Shown here one piece after another: positions 1-12,128 of a stretch of 64,000 bases of DNA; positions within the stretch are counted from its first letter, which is position 1; each line of letters begins with the position of its first letter. The stretch lies in NCBI GenBank assembly GCA_039545275.1, contig BCHS01000001.1:1256853-1320852 (forward strand), in the 5' to 3' direction. Below the pieces are notes generated by a model. That model did not search any database. It was not told where the DNA came from and saw only the letters and a list, made by a program, of their open reading frames with translations. The translations under genes and the position numbers were made by a program. This stretch comes from Pseudomicrostroma phylloplanum (Eukaryota; Basidiomycota; Exobasidiomycetes; Microstromatales).

Positions 1-411
1 GGGTACTGACCAATGCGCTGCCACTTGGCGACCCAGCTCTCGTCTGGCTTCGTCATGGCGATCATCCCATCGAAGACGGCCGTGGTGCACTGAGCGACTC
101 TACGACCATCTTGTTGCATCTATCGGACGGCGAGCAAGGGATCGAAGGAGCGTCAGTGAGCTGGAAGAGGGGCCGTACATTGCATGACAGTCCTGCATCT
201 GTTCTTGCGAGACACTCACGTCCAGCCGATCTCCACAGTTTGGGCATCCGTACTGGACAAAGTCTCTAGCGGATTGGACAAAGTTGCAGCCGAGGCAGGC
301 GCGCCATTGTTTCTACAACAGGCAGGGTAAGAGAGTGGTCAGAGAGGTTGGCTCGCATGGAGGAAGAGGAGGAGGGGATTCAACCAAGCTCACCTTCTCG
401 CCTCGAGCCAT
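1..411 (-). CDS. SPT4: Transcription elongation factor Spt4 (C-terminal end cut by window edge)
   Basis: Spt4 pairs with Spt5 (DSIF) on RNA polymerase II in the nucleus and supports processive elongation. Three exons were read on the minus strand: 394-411 (start MARGEK), 220-312, and 119 running off the window at 1. The joined protein starts MARGEKKQWRACLGCNFV and carries the family's zinc ribbon as CLGC and CPNC, followed by the FDGMIAM and SWVAKWQRI motifs that close Spt4 proteins. Introns 313-393 and 120-219 have GTGAGC/TAG and GTGAGT/TAG ends. The first coding exon is only 18 nt. About 77 residues are visible and the C-terminus is missing. It is divergent to GNA1. The family assignment is strong; the first exon is the least certain part. 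Confidence 0.85.
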
Positions 412-695
412 CTGGAGTCAGTCGATTGTTGCGTGGAGTGGTGAAGTAGGGGATAGCAATGGAGGGAGTGTAGGTCGGTACTAGATGCTGCCTGCCAATA
501 GAGATCGGATCGGAAGACATCGCGCGGCTGCTCGCCTGTCTGCCTTGCCTCGCCGACGGAAGTGGGTGGGGAGAGCAACACGGAGAGAGACACACACACG
601 GAGCATGGCAACGGCCTTCCTTCCCGCATACCGATTGGATCCTCTTGTGACTGCCTCGGTCATCTTCTTCCTCCTGTATCACCTTCGTTGCGAAG
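412..695. promoter_or_regulatory. Divergent SPT4/GNA1 intergenic region
   Basis: This 284 bp lies between two divergent start codons and must hold both promoters and leaders. No clear TATA box or operator was recognised. Confidence 0.4.
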
Positions 696-1487
696 ATGAC
701 ATTCACCGCCGATAGCGAGCTTGAGCTCATCTTCGATGCCAAGCTGATCCCACAGAGCGTAAAGGACCAGCTGCCAGAGGACTTGCATGTAAGCTCACCC
801 AGCTAGCTCCTGCCAAAGGGGGAGAACCACGCCTCTGACTTGACCCCACCTCCTCCAACGTTTGCTCGCAGATCCGGCCTCTAGCTCTAAACGACTACAA
901 CCGTGGACATCTCACCGTCCTCTCTGTCCTGACAAAAGCCCCCGATGTGGGTCTCTCCTCCTGGCAGGCGCAATTCCGCCTCCTCTCCTCCATCCCCAAC
1001 ACCTACTACCCCCTCGCCATCATCTCCCGCTCCACCGACCAAATTGTCGCCCTGGGCACACTGTTCATGGAGTACAAGTTCCTTAGAGGCAATGCACAGG
1101 CGGGACATGTGGAGGATATCGTCGTGAGCAGTCAGGCCCAGGGGAGGGGACTGGGGAAGAAGGTCATTCAGGCACTGACGGGGATGAGTGAGACACTGGG
1201 GGCTTACAAGGTCATTCTGGATTGTAGCGAGGAGAATGCTGGTGAGTCTGGGGAGAAAAGCAGGGTAGATGGTTACGCTTTGAGGATCCTCGTGTCGGAC
1301 CAAAATCTGATTATGGTCTGTCCCTTCCCCTCTATCTTCCTCTGGCCTCTCAGCGTTCTACGAGAAGTGTGGTTACAAGCACGCAGGGGTGGAGATGGTA
1401 AGTACACGAAGAGACTCCTCCCTGTCACGTCCGTCTGCTGATCGACCCCTTCGCTGCTCCGTCCATTAGGCAAAGTACGCTTCATAG
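696..1487 (+). CDS. GNA1: Glucosamine 6-phosphate N-acetyltransferase
   Basis: Gna1 acetylates glucosamine 6-phosphate with acetyl-CoA on the cytosolic route to UDP-GlcNAc, the precursor of chitin and N-glycans. Exons: 696-788, 872-1241, 1354-1397 and 1470-1487, giving 174 residues, the normal family size. The GNAT fold is visible: IRPLALNDYNRGHL near the N-terminus, a beta strand HVEDIVVSSQAQGRGLG with the acetyl-CoA pyrophosphate loop QGRGLG, then KVILDCSEENAAFYEKCGY near the end. The terminal exon is only 18 nt (AKYAS, stop), yet frame and the family's usual short tail both support it. It is convergent with the peptidase gene downstream. Confidence 0.9.
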
Positions 1488-1616
1488 CAGACAAAGGTTC
1501 CGGAAATGCATTCATTGACTCCGTCATCACTGGCATTACTTTACTTCTTTGCCTTCGTTTGCGTTCTTCGAGGGCCTCGCTCTTCTCTTCCCTTTCTTTC
1601 CCTCTCCTCCACCAGC

Positions 1617-4355
1617 CTACCAGATGTAGCACCTGTCCTCGACTGGTCTGAACATCTTGTCGCCAGCCTTGCATCCGAATGCCTTGTAAAAGGCCGGCGA
1701 GTTGGTGACCACTCCATTCACCCTGAATGGATTGGGAGAATGTGGGTCGGTACGGATCCTCTTGAGAGCCTCCTGAGGTCGCAGATTGCGTGCATAGGCG
1801 ATACCGTAGGAGATGAAGAAGAGTTGCTCACGGCTGTACTGCTCGAGACCTGGCAGCAGGCGGTTGCGCGCTCGGATCTCCTTTGTGTCCTTCTCGAGCA
1901 GCGTCTGCCATGCCCGGTAGGATTGAGCTACTCCGCCACCATCTGCTACGTCCTCGCCGATCGTAAGCTTCGGGTTGAGAGGTAGCATGCGCCCGGTGCC
2001 GTCGTCGAGGGTGTAGTTGCCATACTGGTCCATGAGGCACTGCTGCCTCTTGTAGAACTCAATGGTGGTGTCGTTGGTCCACCAGTCCCTGAGGTATCCG
2101 TGCTCGTCGTAGAGACGTCCAGCTGGGTCGACGCTGTGTGTCAGCTCATGGCCTGCGACGGACCCCAGCGCTCCATATTGGATGTAGTCTGGGGTGGCAA
2201 CGTCAAAGTAGGGCGGCTGTAGGATACCAGCGGGGAAGGCAATTTCGTTTCCTCCAGGGTTGTAGTAAGCATTGACTTCGGCTGGGAACATGTCCCATCG
2301 CAGGACATTGAGCACGCGGCCAGCCTGGGCCAAGTTCTTTTGGTTCAGAATCGTCGCGCTACGGAATCGATTGCCAAAGTACTCGAACTTCTTGACATCG
2401 ATTTGGCTGTAGTAGGCCTCGATGGAGGCTGCAGAGGTCGTGTTTGGGTACTCGGGGTATCCTACCTTGATACGAATGTTGTCAGCCTTGACCTCGGCGG
2501 CTCGCCTGGTCTTGGGGTCCAGCCAGTCGAGCTCAGGGAGTCGATCCTTGAAAGCGGAGATGATCGTGTCAATGATCTCGATGACCTTGTTCCTCGCGGC
2601 AGGAGGGAAGGCTTGTTGGACATAGTAGCGGCCAGCCATGAAGCCGAGCGCTTCGTTGAGAGCGTTCAGGCAGACCGTCCCCCTGTCCTCCTTCGCATCG
2701 AAAGCAACTCCCTTTAGTCTTCGGTCGAGAGCCTCTGCAGGAGCTCTAAGGGAAGCTTTGGGTCCGAGATTGAGGCCGTATGTACGAACGATGGTCCAAG
2801 TGAGGTAGGCCTCGAGAACCTCGTCGCTGGTTTGAGAGATCAGCTCGCCAACCCTTCGCAGGAAGTCAGGAGAGTGGACGAGTACATTGTGAGGTACCTT
2901 GACCGTGAGAGCACTCAAATACATCGGCCAGTCCACGGCGTTGCTCGTATATGCGAGCTTGTTGACCGGGATCGGGTTGTAGATGCTGAGAGGATCAGCG
3001 AGGACGTCTCCATCAGGCGTCGCCCTTGAGATCTCTCGCTCGAATGCAACGACTTCGCGAGCGAGGCTGCGATGCTTCTTGGAGTTGTTACTGGAAGCCA
3101 TGTCAGCCTCGCTTCCCTTCTTCTTGTGCTTATTTTCTTTTGCTACAGCGATCAGAGTGGCCTCGATCACCTCATTGTAGAATTTGATCTCGTCCTCGTC
3201 CTCGTAGTACGCCTTGTCGGGGAAGCCGAGCCCGCCCGTAGTAACCCAGATCGTTCCCTCTGTAGGGTCTTCAACTGGGTCACCATCGACGTTGATACCC
3301 CAGAAAGCGGGCACGGCGTGAGCGTGAGCCCACGAGAGGACTGAGGTCAATGCCTTCTGTCGTCCATTGCGCGGGGGTGGGGGGCCTGGCTTATCAGTAG
3401 GCGGATGAGGCTGTGGAGCTCGGAGGGGAATTTGATTCGGGGGCACGGGGGGTGATGCACCAGCAGGCGGGGTGAGAGGGCCGGTGGGATGTTGCTGAGC
3501 AACGACGCTTGACGGGCTGAGAGCATCCAGCTCTTCCGCCAGCTGCGCTGAACCATCACCGTTCAAGAGGTCGCGTGCATGCTGGATGAGCACCATCATC
3601 TGCCGCGAACCTTGCTGGTCCTGAGTGTATGTGTCCATGCATGCGTCATAGAACGTCTTGAGTTTGGCAAGGTTGCGATTGTCGATGTTAACCTCCTCGC
3701 TATTGTGTGCTGCGAGTGCGGCAGCTTCTTCTTGATTGGGAGCACTGGCAAGTAAATCGCGGACGATCTGAGCATTGCGAGCCGCAACAAATTGTCCCGC
3801 ACCAAAGAGTCCAGCATCGTCGGGGATCTGGTGGTCAAGGCTAGCCAGCCAGCCACCGGCAGCAAAGTGATAGAAGTCGTCGCATGGGTCAACTGAGCTA
3901 TCTATGCTCTGAATGACAGATGCGGATGCGAGGACACATTCGGTTGTGAGACAGGCCGCTGAGCTTTCATGGCCCTCGTGAGGCTCTCCTCGCTGAGGTG
4001 GGCCTTGGTGCGAGAGGCGGCTCTGAGCTCCGGCGAAGAGGCCGATGAAGATGGCAGCAATCTGAAGAGATACCACAGCACGATCAGAAAAAGGTCAGCG
4101 CCAACTCTCCTCTCACAGGCTCTGATTGACGCCGGGACTCACGAGAAGCAGGACGAGGGCAAGTGCCAAGAGGAGTCGCTCTGTCGCGCCTAGCTTCTCA
4201 GGCTCCGCCAATGGGCCAAAGGCGGCAGCGAGGCGAGAGCGGAACCTCTGATGCCAACTCTGCTGAGGCTGTCCATCTGATTGTTGACCAAGTAGAGGTC
4301 GAGACTCGTCCACTTCGTCGGCCGATGGGCGGCCGTAGTCTTGCGAAGAAGCCAT
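1617..4355 (-). CDS. M13 family zinc metallopeptidase (neprilysin/endothelin-converting-enzyme-like)
   Basis: Exons 4143-4355 and 1617-4061 give 885 residues. The start MASSQDYGRP is chosen over an upstream Met (4433) because it gives a short acidic cytosolic tail with an RPLLGQQ dileucine-like motif before one hydrophobic segment (about 60-85), as in a type II membrane protein. The catalytic domain faces the lumen or outside. Zinc motif HELTH is near residue 709, the third ligand GEDVAD near 774, substrate-binding NAYY lies upstream, and the protein ends CYIW like other M13 enzymes. Family members cleave small peptides. A proline-rich insertion (about residues 265-300) is unusual. The intron splits the membrane segment. 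Substrate is unknown. Confidence 0.88.
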
Positions 4356-4664
4356 ACTGCCGTGGGTAATACGACGCGGGGCGGGAGTGGTGAGTGGAGC
4401 GAGCGCTTGGAGCGTTGCTCTGGAGACTGACATGCCAATCGACTCCCGCCAGCGGAGACTGAACCTCGCCGCGCGGTCGCCTCGCGGATGCCAACTTGCT
4501 ACCGTCCGTCGTCGTCGTCGTCGTCCAGACCTTCTGCCGTCGCATCATCCTCTACCATTGCTGCTTTCTCATCTACCTGCGTACACACATCTTCATCTCC
4601 TCTTGTTCTGCATTCTAGCCTCTGTACCGACCCGTAAATCCCACACTCACATACATATACCACA
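4356..4664. promoter_or_regulatory. Divergent M13 peptidase/SUB2 intergenic region
   Basis: This 309 bp separates two divergent starts. It has a CGTCGTCGTCGTCGTC run near 4505-4525 and pyrimidine-rich stretches towards SUB2. No defined operator was recognised. Confidence 0.35.
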
Positions 4665-7104
4665 ATGGACGGCGAAGAGTTAGTATACCCCGCAAGCAAT
4701 CGCAGCACTACGACGGCAATCGCAACCTCGCACTGACTCCCTTGCATCCTTGCTCACCACGGTTCAGTCTGATCGACTACGAGGAGGAGATCGCTCCCAC
4801 TACCACCGCTACCAACGGAGCTGCCGCTACTGGAGATGGAGAGGCAGCCACTGCTGACGGCGACGCGAACAAGAAGGCGAGCATCATTCCCGAGTCATTT
4901 CTAAGTTTGGGAGAGATTTAGTTTCGTCGCGGTCCATCGCTATCCATTTCGGCGAAAGCAGTCATGTTCTCTGGCTGCCTATCACCAGGACATCGGCTTG
5001 CGTCTTGTCCACTGATCGGACCTGGATCGCATCCATGCCGTCGGACATGCGAAGAGTCTGAGGTCACTGCCTAGCCACAGCTCAATGCAACACCGGACGC
5101 GTCGAGAGCTCAGCAGTCGGGACAGACGACGCTTTAGTCGCCAGATGCAGGTCACCCTGGGAGCTCTACGCGCAGAACAGACTCGTCGCCGAGTACAGGC
5201 GATTCGCACAGCTAGATCGCAATAGCCCGTGAGGCCTTGCAGAGCTACAAGCACTTCTGCTTGCTGTCAGCTCGAGCACGACCCTGAGTAAAGGTCAGCA
5301 ACTGCCTCCAAGGCACAGGACGGACGAAACATCGTCTGTATGCTCGAAGGGTGGTCACAGGTGCCATTGCGGGGTCTCTGCTTCCGGCAGGGCTACGCGA
5401 TTTGGGCTAGCAAAGGGAACTCGACAAAGCCAAAGGGCCAGGCTCCACTCTGCATGCGATCATTAAGCGACATCTTGAAGAGGCTCCTTGCTCGTCTGCT
5501 CCGTCCCAAATCGCGACAACGATTCTTACACCCTTCACCTCTTCCCTTCATCTCCGTCTCCTATCCTCCCTCTCGTCGCAAACATCTCTGGTGGACACCT
5601 GTCACTCCCTGGCGATCGCATATACTCTGTTATTCCCCTTTCACATTCCGTCCACACAGGGCTCCTACGTCGGTATCCACTCCACCGGTTTCCGAGACTT
5701 CCTTCTCAAGCCTGAATTGCTGCGCGCTATCAGCGATCTAGGTTTCGAGCATCCATCTGAAGGTGAGTGGTTGATGAGATTGAAAGGCTAGCTTGGAATC
5801 TCGCAATACGGACAACTTACGCCTTTTCTTAATCTCTAACACAATGCTGCAGTTCAACAGGAATGCATTCCCCAGTCCATCCTCGGTATGGATGTTCTGT
5901 GCCAGGCCAAGTCTGGTATGGGAAAGACTGCCGTCTTTGTGCTTGCTACTCTTCAGCAGATCGAGGTCGTGGACGGTGAAGTTTCTGTCATCATCTTGTG
6001 CCACACTCGAGAGTTGGCTTTCCAGATCCGCAACGAGTACGCCAGGTTCTCAAAGTACATGCCTGAGGTACGCACCTCTGTCTTCTTCGGAGGTACACCC
6101 GTCGCTCAGGACCAGGCTATCCTCAAGGACAAGGCAAAGTGCCCTCACATCATCGTCGGTACGCCTGGTCGACTGAACGCACTTGTGCGCGACAAGAGCA
6201 TGAAGATGAGCGGTGTCAAGCACTTCATTCTCGACGAGTGTGACAAGATGCTGGAGCAGATCGGTGAGTACTGATTGGAGTAGAAACACAGTGGCGAGCC
6301 AATGCTGACTTGTCCGCCACGATCTAATCTCCTCGCCCTCGAAGACATGCGCCGCGATGTCCAAGAGATCTTCCGCGCTACGCCTCACCACAAGCAGGTG
6401 ATGATGTTCTCGGCTACCCTGTCCAAGGAGGTCCGCCCAACGTGCAAGAAGTTCATGCAGAACGTGAGTCACCACGAATAGGCAAAGAGACAATGTGGTA
6501 GTCTGTATGCGCCAGTCCAAGCATTTGCTCACCGCCCGTTCCTCTTTCGCCACAGCCGCTGGAAATCTACGTCGACGACGAGACCAAGTTGACTCTGCAC
6601 GGTCTGCAACAGCACTTTGTCCGTCTCACAGAGGCCGAGAAGAACCGTAAGCTCAACGACCTTCTCGACTCACTGGAGTTCAACCAAGTCATCATCTTCG
6701 TCAAGTCCGTCACCCGGGCCAATGAGCTGGACAAGCTGCTCCGAGAGTGCAACTTCCCCAGTATCTGCATTCACGGTGGTCTGCCTCAGGAGGAGCGAAT
6801 CAAGAGGTACACTGCCTTTAAGCAGTTCGAGAAGCGAATCCTGGTGGCCACTGACATCTTTGGTCGTGGTATCGATGTGGAGCGAGTCAACGTCTCCATC
6901 AGCTACGACTGCCCCTCGGATGCCGACTCGTACCTGCACCGAGCTGGACGAGCTGGTCGATTCGGAACCAAGGGTCTATCGATCATCTTTGTCTCTTCCG
7001 ACGGTGATGACGAGGTCCTCAAGTCGATCCAGTCGCGCTTTGAGATTGCCGTCCCAGAGCTGCCAGAGAGCATTTCGGCAGACTCGTACATGTCGTCGGC
7101 TTGA
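4665..7104 (+). CDS. SUB2: DECD-box RNA helicase Sub2 (UAP56/DDX39B)
   Basis: Sub2 is the ATP-dependent helicase of spliceosome assembly and TREX-coupled mRNA export. Six exons: 4665-4678, 4768-4876, 5660-5762, 5853-6263, 6345-6463 and 6556-7104, giving 434 residues. The protein starts MDGEDLIDYEEE like its orthologues. It shows the Q-motif region [15 protein letters not shown], Walker A in [11 protein letters not shown] in VGTPGR, the diagnostic LDECDKML box, SAT in MMFSATLS, and [13 protein letters not shown] near the end. The first exon is 14 nt. Intron 2 (4877-5659) is 783 nt, about ten times the local norm, and needs a GC donor (AAG/GCGAGC), because no GT donor keeps the conserved [11 protein letters not shown] exon in frame. 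Confidence 0.92.
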
Positions 7105-8971
7105 GTGTCGTCCGGTTTGAAGCAGACCAGGCGCTGCTTTGTGTTGGCATTCGGTCCCGTCTGCGCAACGAGCTCACAAAAGGAGAGACACGGCGGTAGA
7201 CTGAGTCAGAGGCCGGGGACAGTAGCGTAGAAGTAACAGTGTCTCTGCTGTCAGGTCTCATGTTTCTCGCAGCAATTTGCAATGTTACTTTCTGCCTCAC
7301 ATGTTGCTCCAGCTCGTGAAGTCTGATGCTACGGTACATGAGTGATGAGCTTCGACGTGCGCAGAAGTGCTGATCCACGGCCGTCATATTGGTATCTTGA
7401 GCGTGAACCTCCGAATCTGGGCCGGTGAGTAGACCCAATGGATGGGATCACGCGCTACATTACCAAGGGCAGGCGGAGACGCGGAGTGCGGGGTGCGTCG
7501 GCGATGCGACGACGCGACTTCTGGGTGGGCGGGTGGGCAGGCAGCAGAGCGATCGAGCGAGCGGAGAGGGCCGCCCGCGTGGTCTCCAGCTTCCGTCGGA
7601 GAACTCAATGCTCTTCCGCCGGTTGTGCAAGGCCGGATCGGGCCCTCTTTTCTTCGTTCTTCGCTTGTCCCCGCTAGCTCGCTCCCTCTTCTCCTCGGAA
7701 GGACCTGACCATAATCTGACGCGTCGATCGACGTATATCCAGCTTATCTCGCTCCCTCGAAGAGAAGCATTGAAGCTGACTCTCGACGCGGTCCCACCGG
7801 AGCAAGACGGTCCACGTCCGTCTCCGCCTCCGCCTTTTTGCGTCCCGTCCAGCGTCGGGCGTCGGTCCGTCGTCGCAACTCCGTGGCATACGACCCATCT
7901 CCGTTGCCCTTGCTTCTTCCTCATTGCGATCGTGGCTCTTCTTTCGGAGTGAGATAGCTCGGTTGAAGGCGCTTTGATGCAGAGGCGCTGGTCAGCAAGC
8001 ATGCCAGGCAGGCAAGGGGGGCGGGGGTCGCTGCGAAGACCGAGACTGCAGGGCAAGGCATGGAAGCTCGCGTAGCAGTCCATTGCAGCCGTGGAGGAGG
8101 AGACCGTGCCCGATTCGACGCCCCTCGACGCCACTCGCGTAGTGGCAGGCCACACCTGCGGGACAACCTGAGACACATATGACTTCAGAGCTCGAGCGGT
8201 ATCAGGTAGAGGAGGCCCTGATCAGCTTCGGTGAGATGGGACTTTTGCCCGAGCGTCGATAGTGTGCCTTGAAGCTTCGGCGGCACTTCCTCCGTCTTTG
8301 CTGCTACATTTCGGTACACTTTGTCCTCCGTCTCCCTAAAGCAATCCATCTCCTCCCCTCTTTGCACTGCCCAGTTGATTGAGGAGGACGTGTCCGGGTG
8401 ATGATGGAGCAATTCGAGGTCAAGGTGAGAGAGTGAGTGAGTGCGAGGGGTGGCGCGCGCCGGGCAAGTGGTGCCGAGGGTCCAATGGCCTGCGTGTGTG
8501 GGTGTGTGCCTGCCTGCCTGCTCCGTCCATCTTGGGTCTAAATACTTTGCCGCCGGGGGGGAACAGGCGCGCCCGACCAGCCATCCTCTCCCGATCCTTT
8601 CTGCCTGATACCCATCCACTTGCTCTGTCCCTGCCTCGCCAAGGAGGCAATCTACCTCTCCTCTGCGCAACCTTGTATGCTCTGCTTCCCGTAGACGCTT
8701 CCTGTCACCCCTCCTGCCCGTTCCTAGCATATCGTCCGTCAGCATCGTCGCGCAGACATACTCTCCCTCCTCCTGCTCCTCGGAAGGCCCACAGAATAAG
8801 CGAGCGGTCAAGGCGCAGCCTACGCGATCTTCCTTTGCCAAGCGTTTTCTTCATCAGCGGCAGCCATTTCGTTCTCACTACTGTCTCGAGCTTCTTCCCA
8901 ATCGCCGGCCCATTGCTATCTCCTGTTCCTGTACCCCTCGAAATTCCCTCGGATAATCTGCTGAGCCCTCG
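7105..8971. other. 1.87 kb region without a convincing gene
   Basis: Open frames here (for example 7460-8176 minus and 8379-8975 plus) are rich in R, P, S and C, lack any motif and look like G+C-driven chance frames. The region probably holds the SUB2 3' end and a long promoter and leader for the transcription factor at 8972. GT-rich runs occur around 8490-8515. No RNA gene was recognised. Confidence 0.4.
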
Positions 8972-11840
8972 ATGATGATACCGGGAGGTCAGGGCAGCCT
9001 CCAAGGCCTTGGCCGGCCTGCTTCTGGTCAGACACCTCGCAGCGGGCCGATGGGGGCCGAAGGTAGTCCTGGAGGATCGGGAGGAAAGTACACCTGTCCC
9101 AATTGTTCAAAGTCCTTTGCAAGAGGTGAGTCGCAGTCGTAGATTGGAAACTCGTTCGGTCTCGCCAACTTCACTTACCCTTCTACTCACTACCTTTCAG
9201 ATGACCTGCTCAGGCGGCATTTGGCTCGGGAGGCACGAGCGATGGCTCAGCCTCAGGTCGACCGACAGAAGAGCTGCCAGGAATGCGCTCGGAGCAAGGC
9301 GAGGTGTGATCTGGAGGTACCTTCGGTAAGTAAGCGAGGGATGTCTCGGTAAGGGAGCTAGAGGCCCTGACCAGTTCTCCTTGATACGCCTACAGTGTGG
9401 CCGATGTCGAAGCCGAAATAAGCACTGTACCTATGGAGCTCGCTCAGGCAACCCCAATGTCCGGCGACATAGAGAGTCAATAGCTCCCACGGGCAATATG
9501 GCCGGTATGAACATCGCAGGAGGCTCTACGTATGGTGGAGGATGGGGAAGCGGGGAGAGCTCATATCAAGGATCAGAAGGTCCTCCAGAGAGCAGACCTC
9601 AGATGATCACCACCGATGACTCCAGCAGCGAGAGCAGCTTTGGCTGGTCCGATCCGAACACAAGTCAAAATAGCAATATCCCTAACAATTCGTACCTGCC
9701 TCAACGAACGTACAGTACCGCCTCTATGTCCAGCATCGCTTCGCACAACGCGGCTCCTCCCCTACCCCAGCCACATTCTCAACATCCGCAACACTATGGA
9801 CAATATCAACTCGAAACGAATCCTGCAATCACTCCAACGACGTACATCAGACATGCTCTGGACCAGTCTTATGGCGGGATGAATTCCATGGGAGGCAGAC
9901 CCACTGCTAATATGCTCATGACGGATCTCGACCGGAGTGGACCAGGCTTCAAGGCGGGGGAAGGAGAAGAGACGCCGGTGGGAAGACTCATCGGTTCTTT
10001 TGGGACTGGCCCTACTCCTCTGGATGGTAGAGGAAACTTCCAAAGGATGATCACTTCGCCTGGTGGTGGGATCTCAGGCGGCCATCCTGAGATGTGGAAC
10101 AATGTCGCCGCTCCTGCGCTGCCGAACCAGCAGCACTACGTACCACAGAGCGGTGAGAGGATGGGCCCACCTTCGTTGCCATTCAGCAATGCGCGGAACG
10201 TACCCAACTTGCTCAGTCCCAGTAGAGGACCCGACCGGCAACGTCCTCAGCCTCACAAGCTTCTAACGGGAGCCAATATGCCCCAGCCGCCTCGACCAGA
10301 GCTCGCGGGCACTGGCGCTCACATTCTCAGTGGCAGGCCTCTCTTCAGTGCCATCATGGACCTCTCTGGTTGGTTGGAGGAGCCCGTCGTGCCTTCACCC
10401 CTCTACCCCTCTGGACCTAGTCTAGCAAGTCTTGGACTGGGAGCTGTGTCTGGACCAACTTCTACGATAGCAAATTCCGACCAGCCATCGATGGCGCTAG
10501 ACTCACCCATGGGTGGCTCATCTGGAATGCAGGAAGGGCAAAAGGAGCAGCAGCAGCTCCCTCAGCCATCGCCCATGCCAGCTTCACGCTACTGGTGGGC
10601 CAATCCCCCGTCTCAGATGGACGTTGCCTTGATGCAGAGTGTGGCCCAAGCTACTGCTACACACTTGTCCCACTACCCACACTTGATGGTCCTGCCTGAC
10701 CCCTCGAGTCCGGTTCCGCCGACCGTCCACAGACCCTGGATGGCTCACGTTCGAGGAGACCTTCCCGCGTCACTGGCCATCGCTCGAGTGGTCTTGGCCG
10801 GTTATGCAGTCCGACTTCCCGCCAGTGAACACATCGTCTGGGAGTCGGTAGCTAGGGAAACGCGTCGCTTGATCCAGAGCCACGAGGCCATCTGCACCCA
10901 CAGCAGCAATTTGGATGTGCTAGGCGCAACAGAGGCCCTCTTCCTCTACTGCATTTTGCTCCTGATGTGTACCGACCCTGGAGCTAGCCCTTATGTGGAC
11001 ATGTCACTCACCAACACGGCCTTTTTCGCCCTCTCGCAATTGGCAAAGACTCTCTCTGTCCGCTTGCAAATGACCCAGCAAGAGAGGGCCAGGCGCAAAT
11101 CAATGGGCGAGGATGCAATGGCGGAAGGGCAGGGCTCTCAGCAGCAGCAGAAGCAGCACTGGCTATCCTGGGGCTTCGAAGAGACGATGCGTCGTACTCT
11201 CTGGGCTTCGTATGCTATCCTGGTACTGCAGCGCTTCCGAGATGGAGCTGTCCTCTCCGAAGGCCATCTAGCTGGACTGGACCTAATTCTCGATATCCAG
11301 CTGCCGGCCATTGCAGCCGAGTTTGAGGCAGCGAGTGAAGAAGAGTGGAGACAGGTGCACAAGCAGGCCCTCGCCAGTCTTGCCGAGAAGAGCGGGGACG
11401 CCAGCGGCTCAGCTGCGGAGGGCGGCGGCACGCCATCTGGACAGGGCAATGGCAGCAATGGAGGCGGAGCAAACGGGGAGAAGTCCATGTCCTTTTCCGA
11501 CCTCACCTTCCGGGACCTCATACGCTATCGTCCCGTTCCCGAGGCGAGGAGGAATATCAGTGGCGCTGCAAGCGAGATCGTAGGAGGAGCACCAGCAGGC
11601 ACAGGCGCAGCCGGAGCAGGTACTAGTGCTGGTGCGGGGAATAACGGCTCCAAACGACCCAGCACCTCTTCGAGTACAGGCACGAGTACAGGTGCCGGTA
11701 CGAGCTCTTCTTCGACCAGACCGTCTTCGGTGCCCCCTCCACCGCCCAAGGCTCTGCTGGAGTACTTTGAGCGACACGACGCCTTTGTCGCGACGGTACT
11801 GTCCATTGCCTTTTGTCTTGATTCAGGCTTGAGCGTTTGA
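8972..11840 (+). CDS. Zn2Cys6 fungal transcription factor with a degenerate C2H2 finger
   Basis: Three exons, 8972-9125, 9201-9325 and 9396-11840, give 907 residues. A C2H2-like segment begins CPNCSKSFARDDLLRRHLAR but has no second zinc-binding His at the expected spacing. Directly after it comes the zinc cluster CQECARSKARCDLEVPSCGRCRSRNKHC in two pieces, CQECARSKARC and CGRCRSRNKHC, split by intron 2. The middle is N/S/Q/P-rich and probably disordered. The C-terminal half (about 400-800, with LASLGLG and FEETMRRTLWASYAI) resembles the fungal-specific regulatory domain. The last 150 residues hold long G/A/S/T-rich stretches. It should be a nuclear DNA-binding regulator; the targets are unknown. 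The intron inside the cluster supports the spliced model. Confidence 0.85.
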
Positions 11841-12128
11841 GCGCCGGTCATTGACGGGTGTTTTGTTGAATGGTACGTTTAGCCAAAGGAGGGAAGGCAG
11901 AGGGGGGGAGGAGGACATCGCTGGGCAAGAGGGTCAGAAAAGGGGCAAGCTCCATCTGTAGCAATCGTTTTGATACCATCGTCGTCACCTTTCAAAAGCG
12001 TCATCACCATGTTTTCTTCATCTCATCGGCCAGTCTGTTTTGTCTGAGGCATTGCTCAAAGTGGGTTTTTCTCTATTCATCTTCTCCGGTACATGTACGC
12101 AACCCCTTGCTCCGCGAAGCTGACACTC

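Noticed and set aside
7460..8176. 238-codon open frame on the minus strand
   Set aside because: It has no motif, is R/S/P-rich and overlaps another equally long frame on the plus strand; long chance frames are expected in G+C-rich DNA.
8379..8975. 198-codon open frame before the zinc cluster factor
   Set aside because: Motif-free and reaching into the factor's start codon in another frame; treated as leader sequence.
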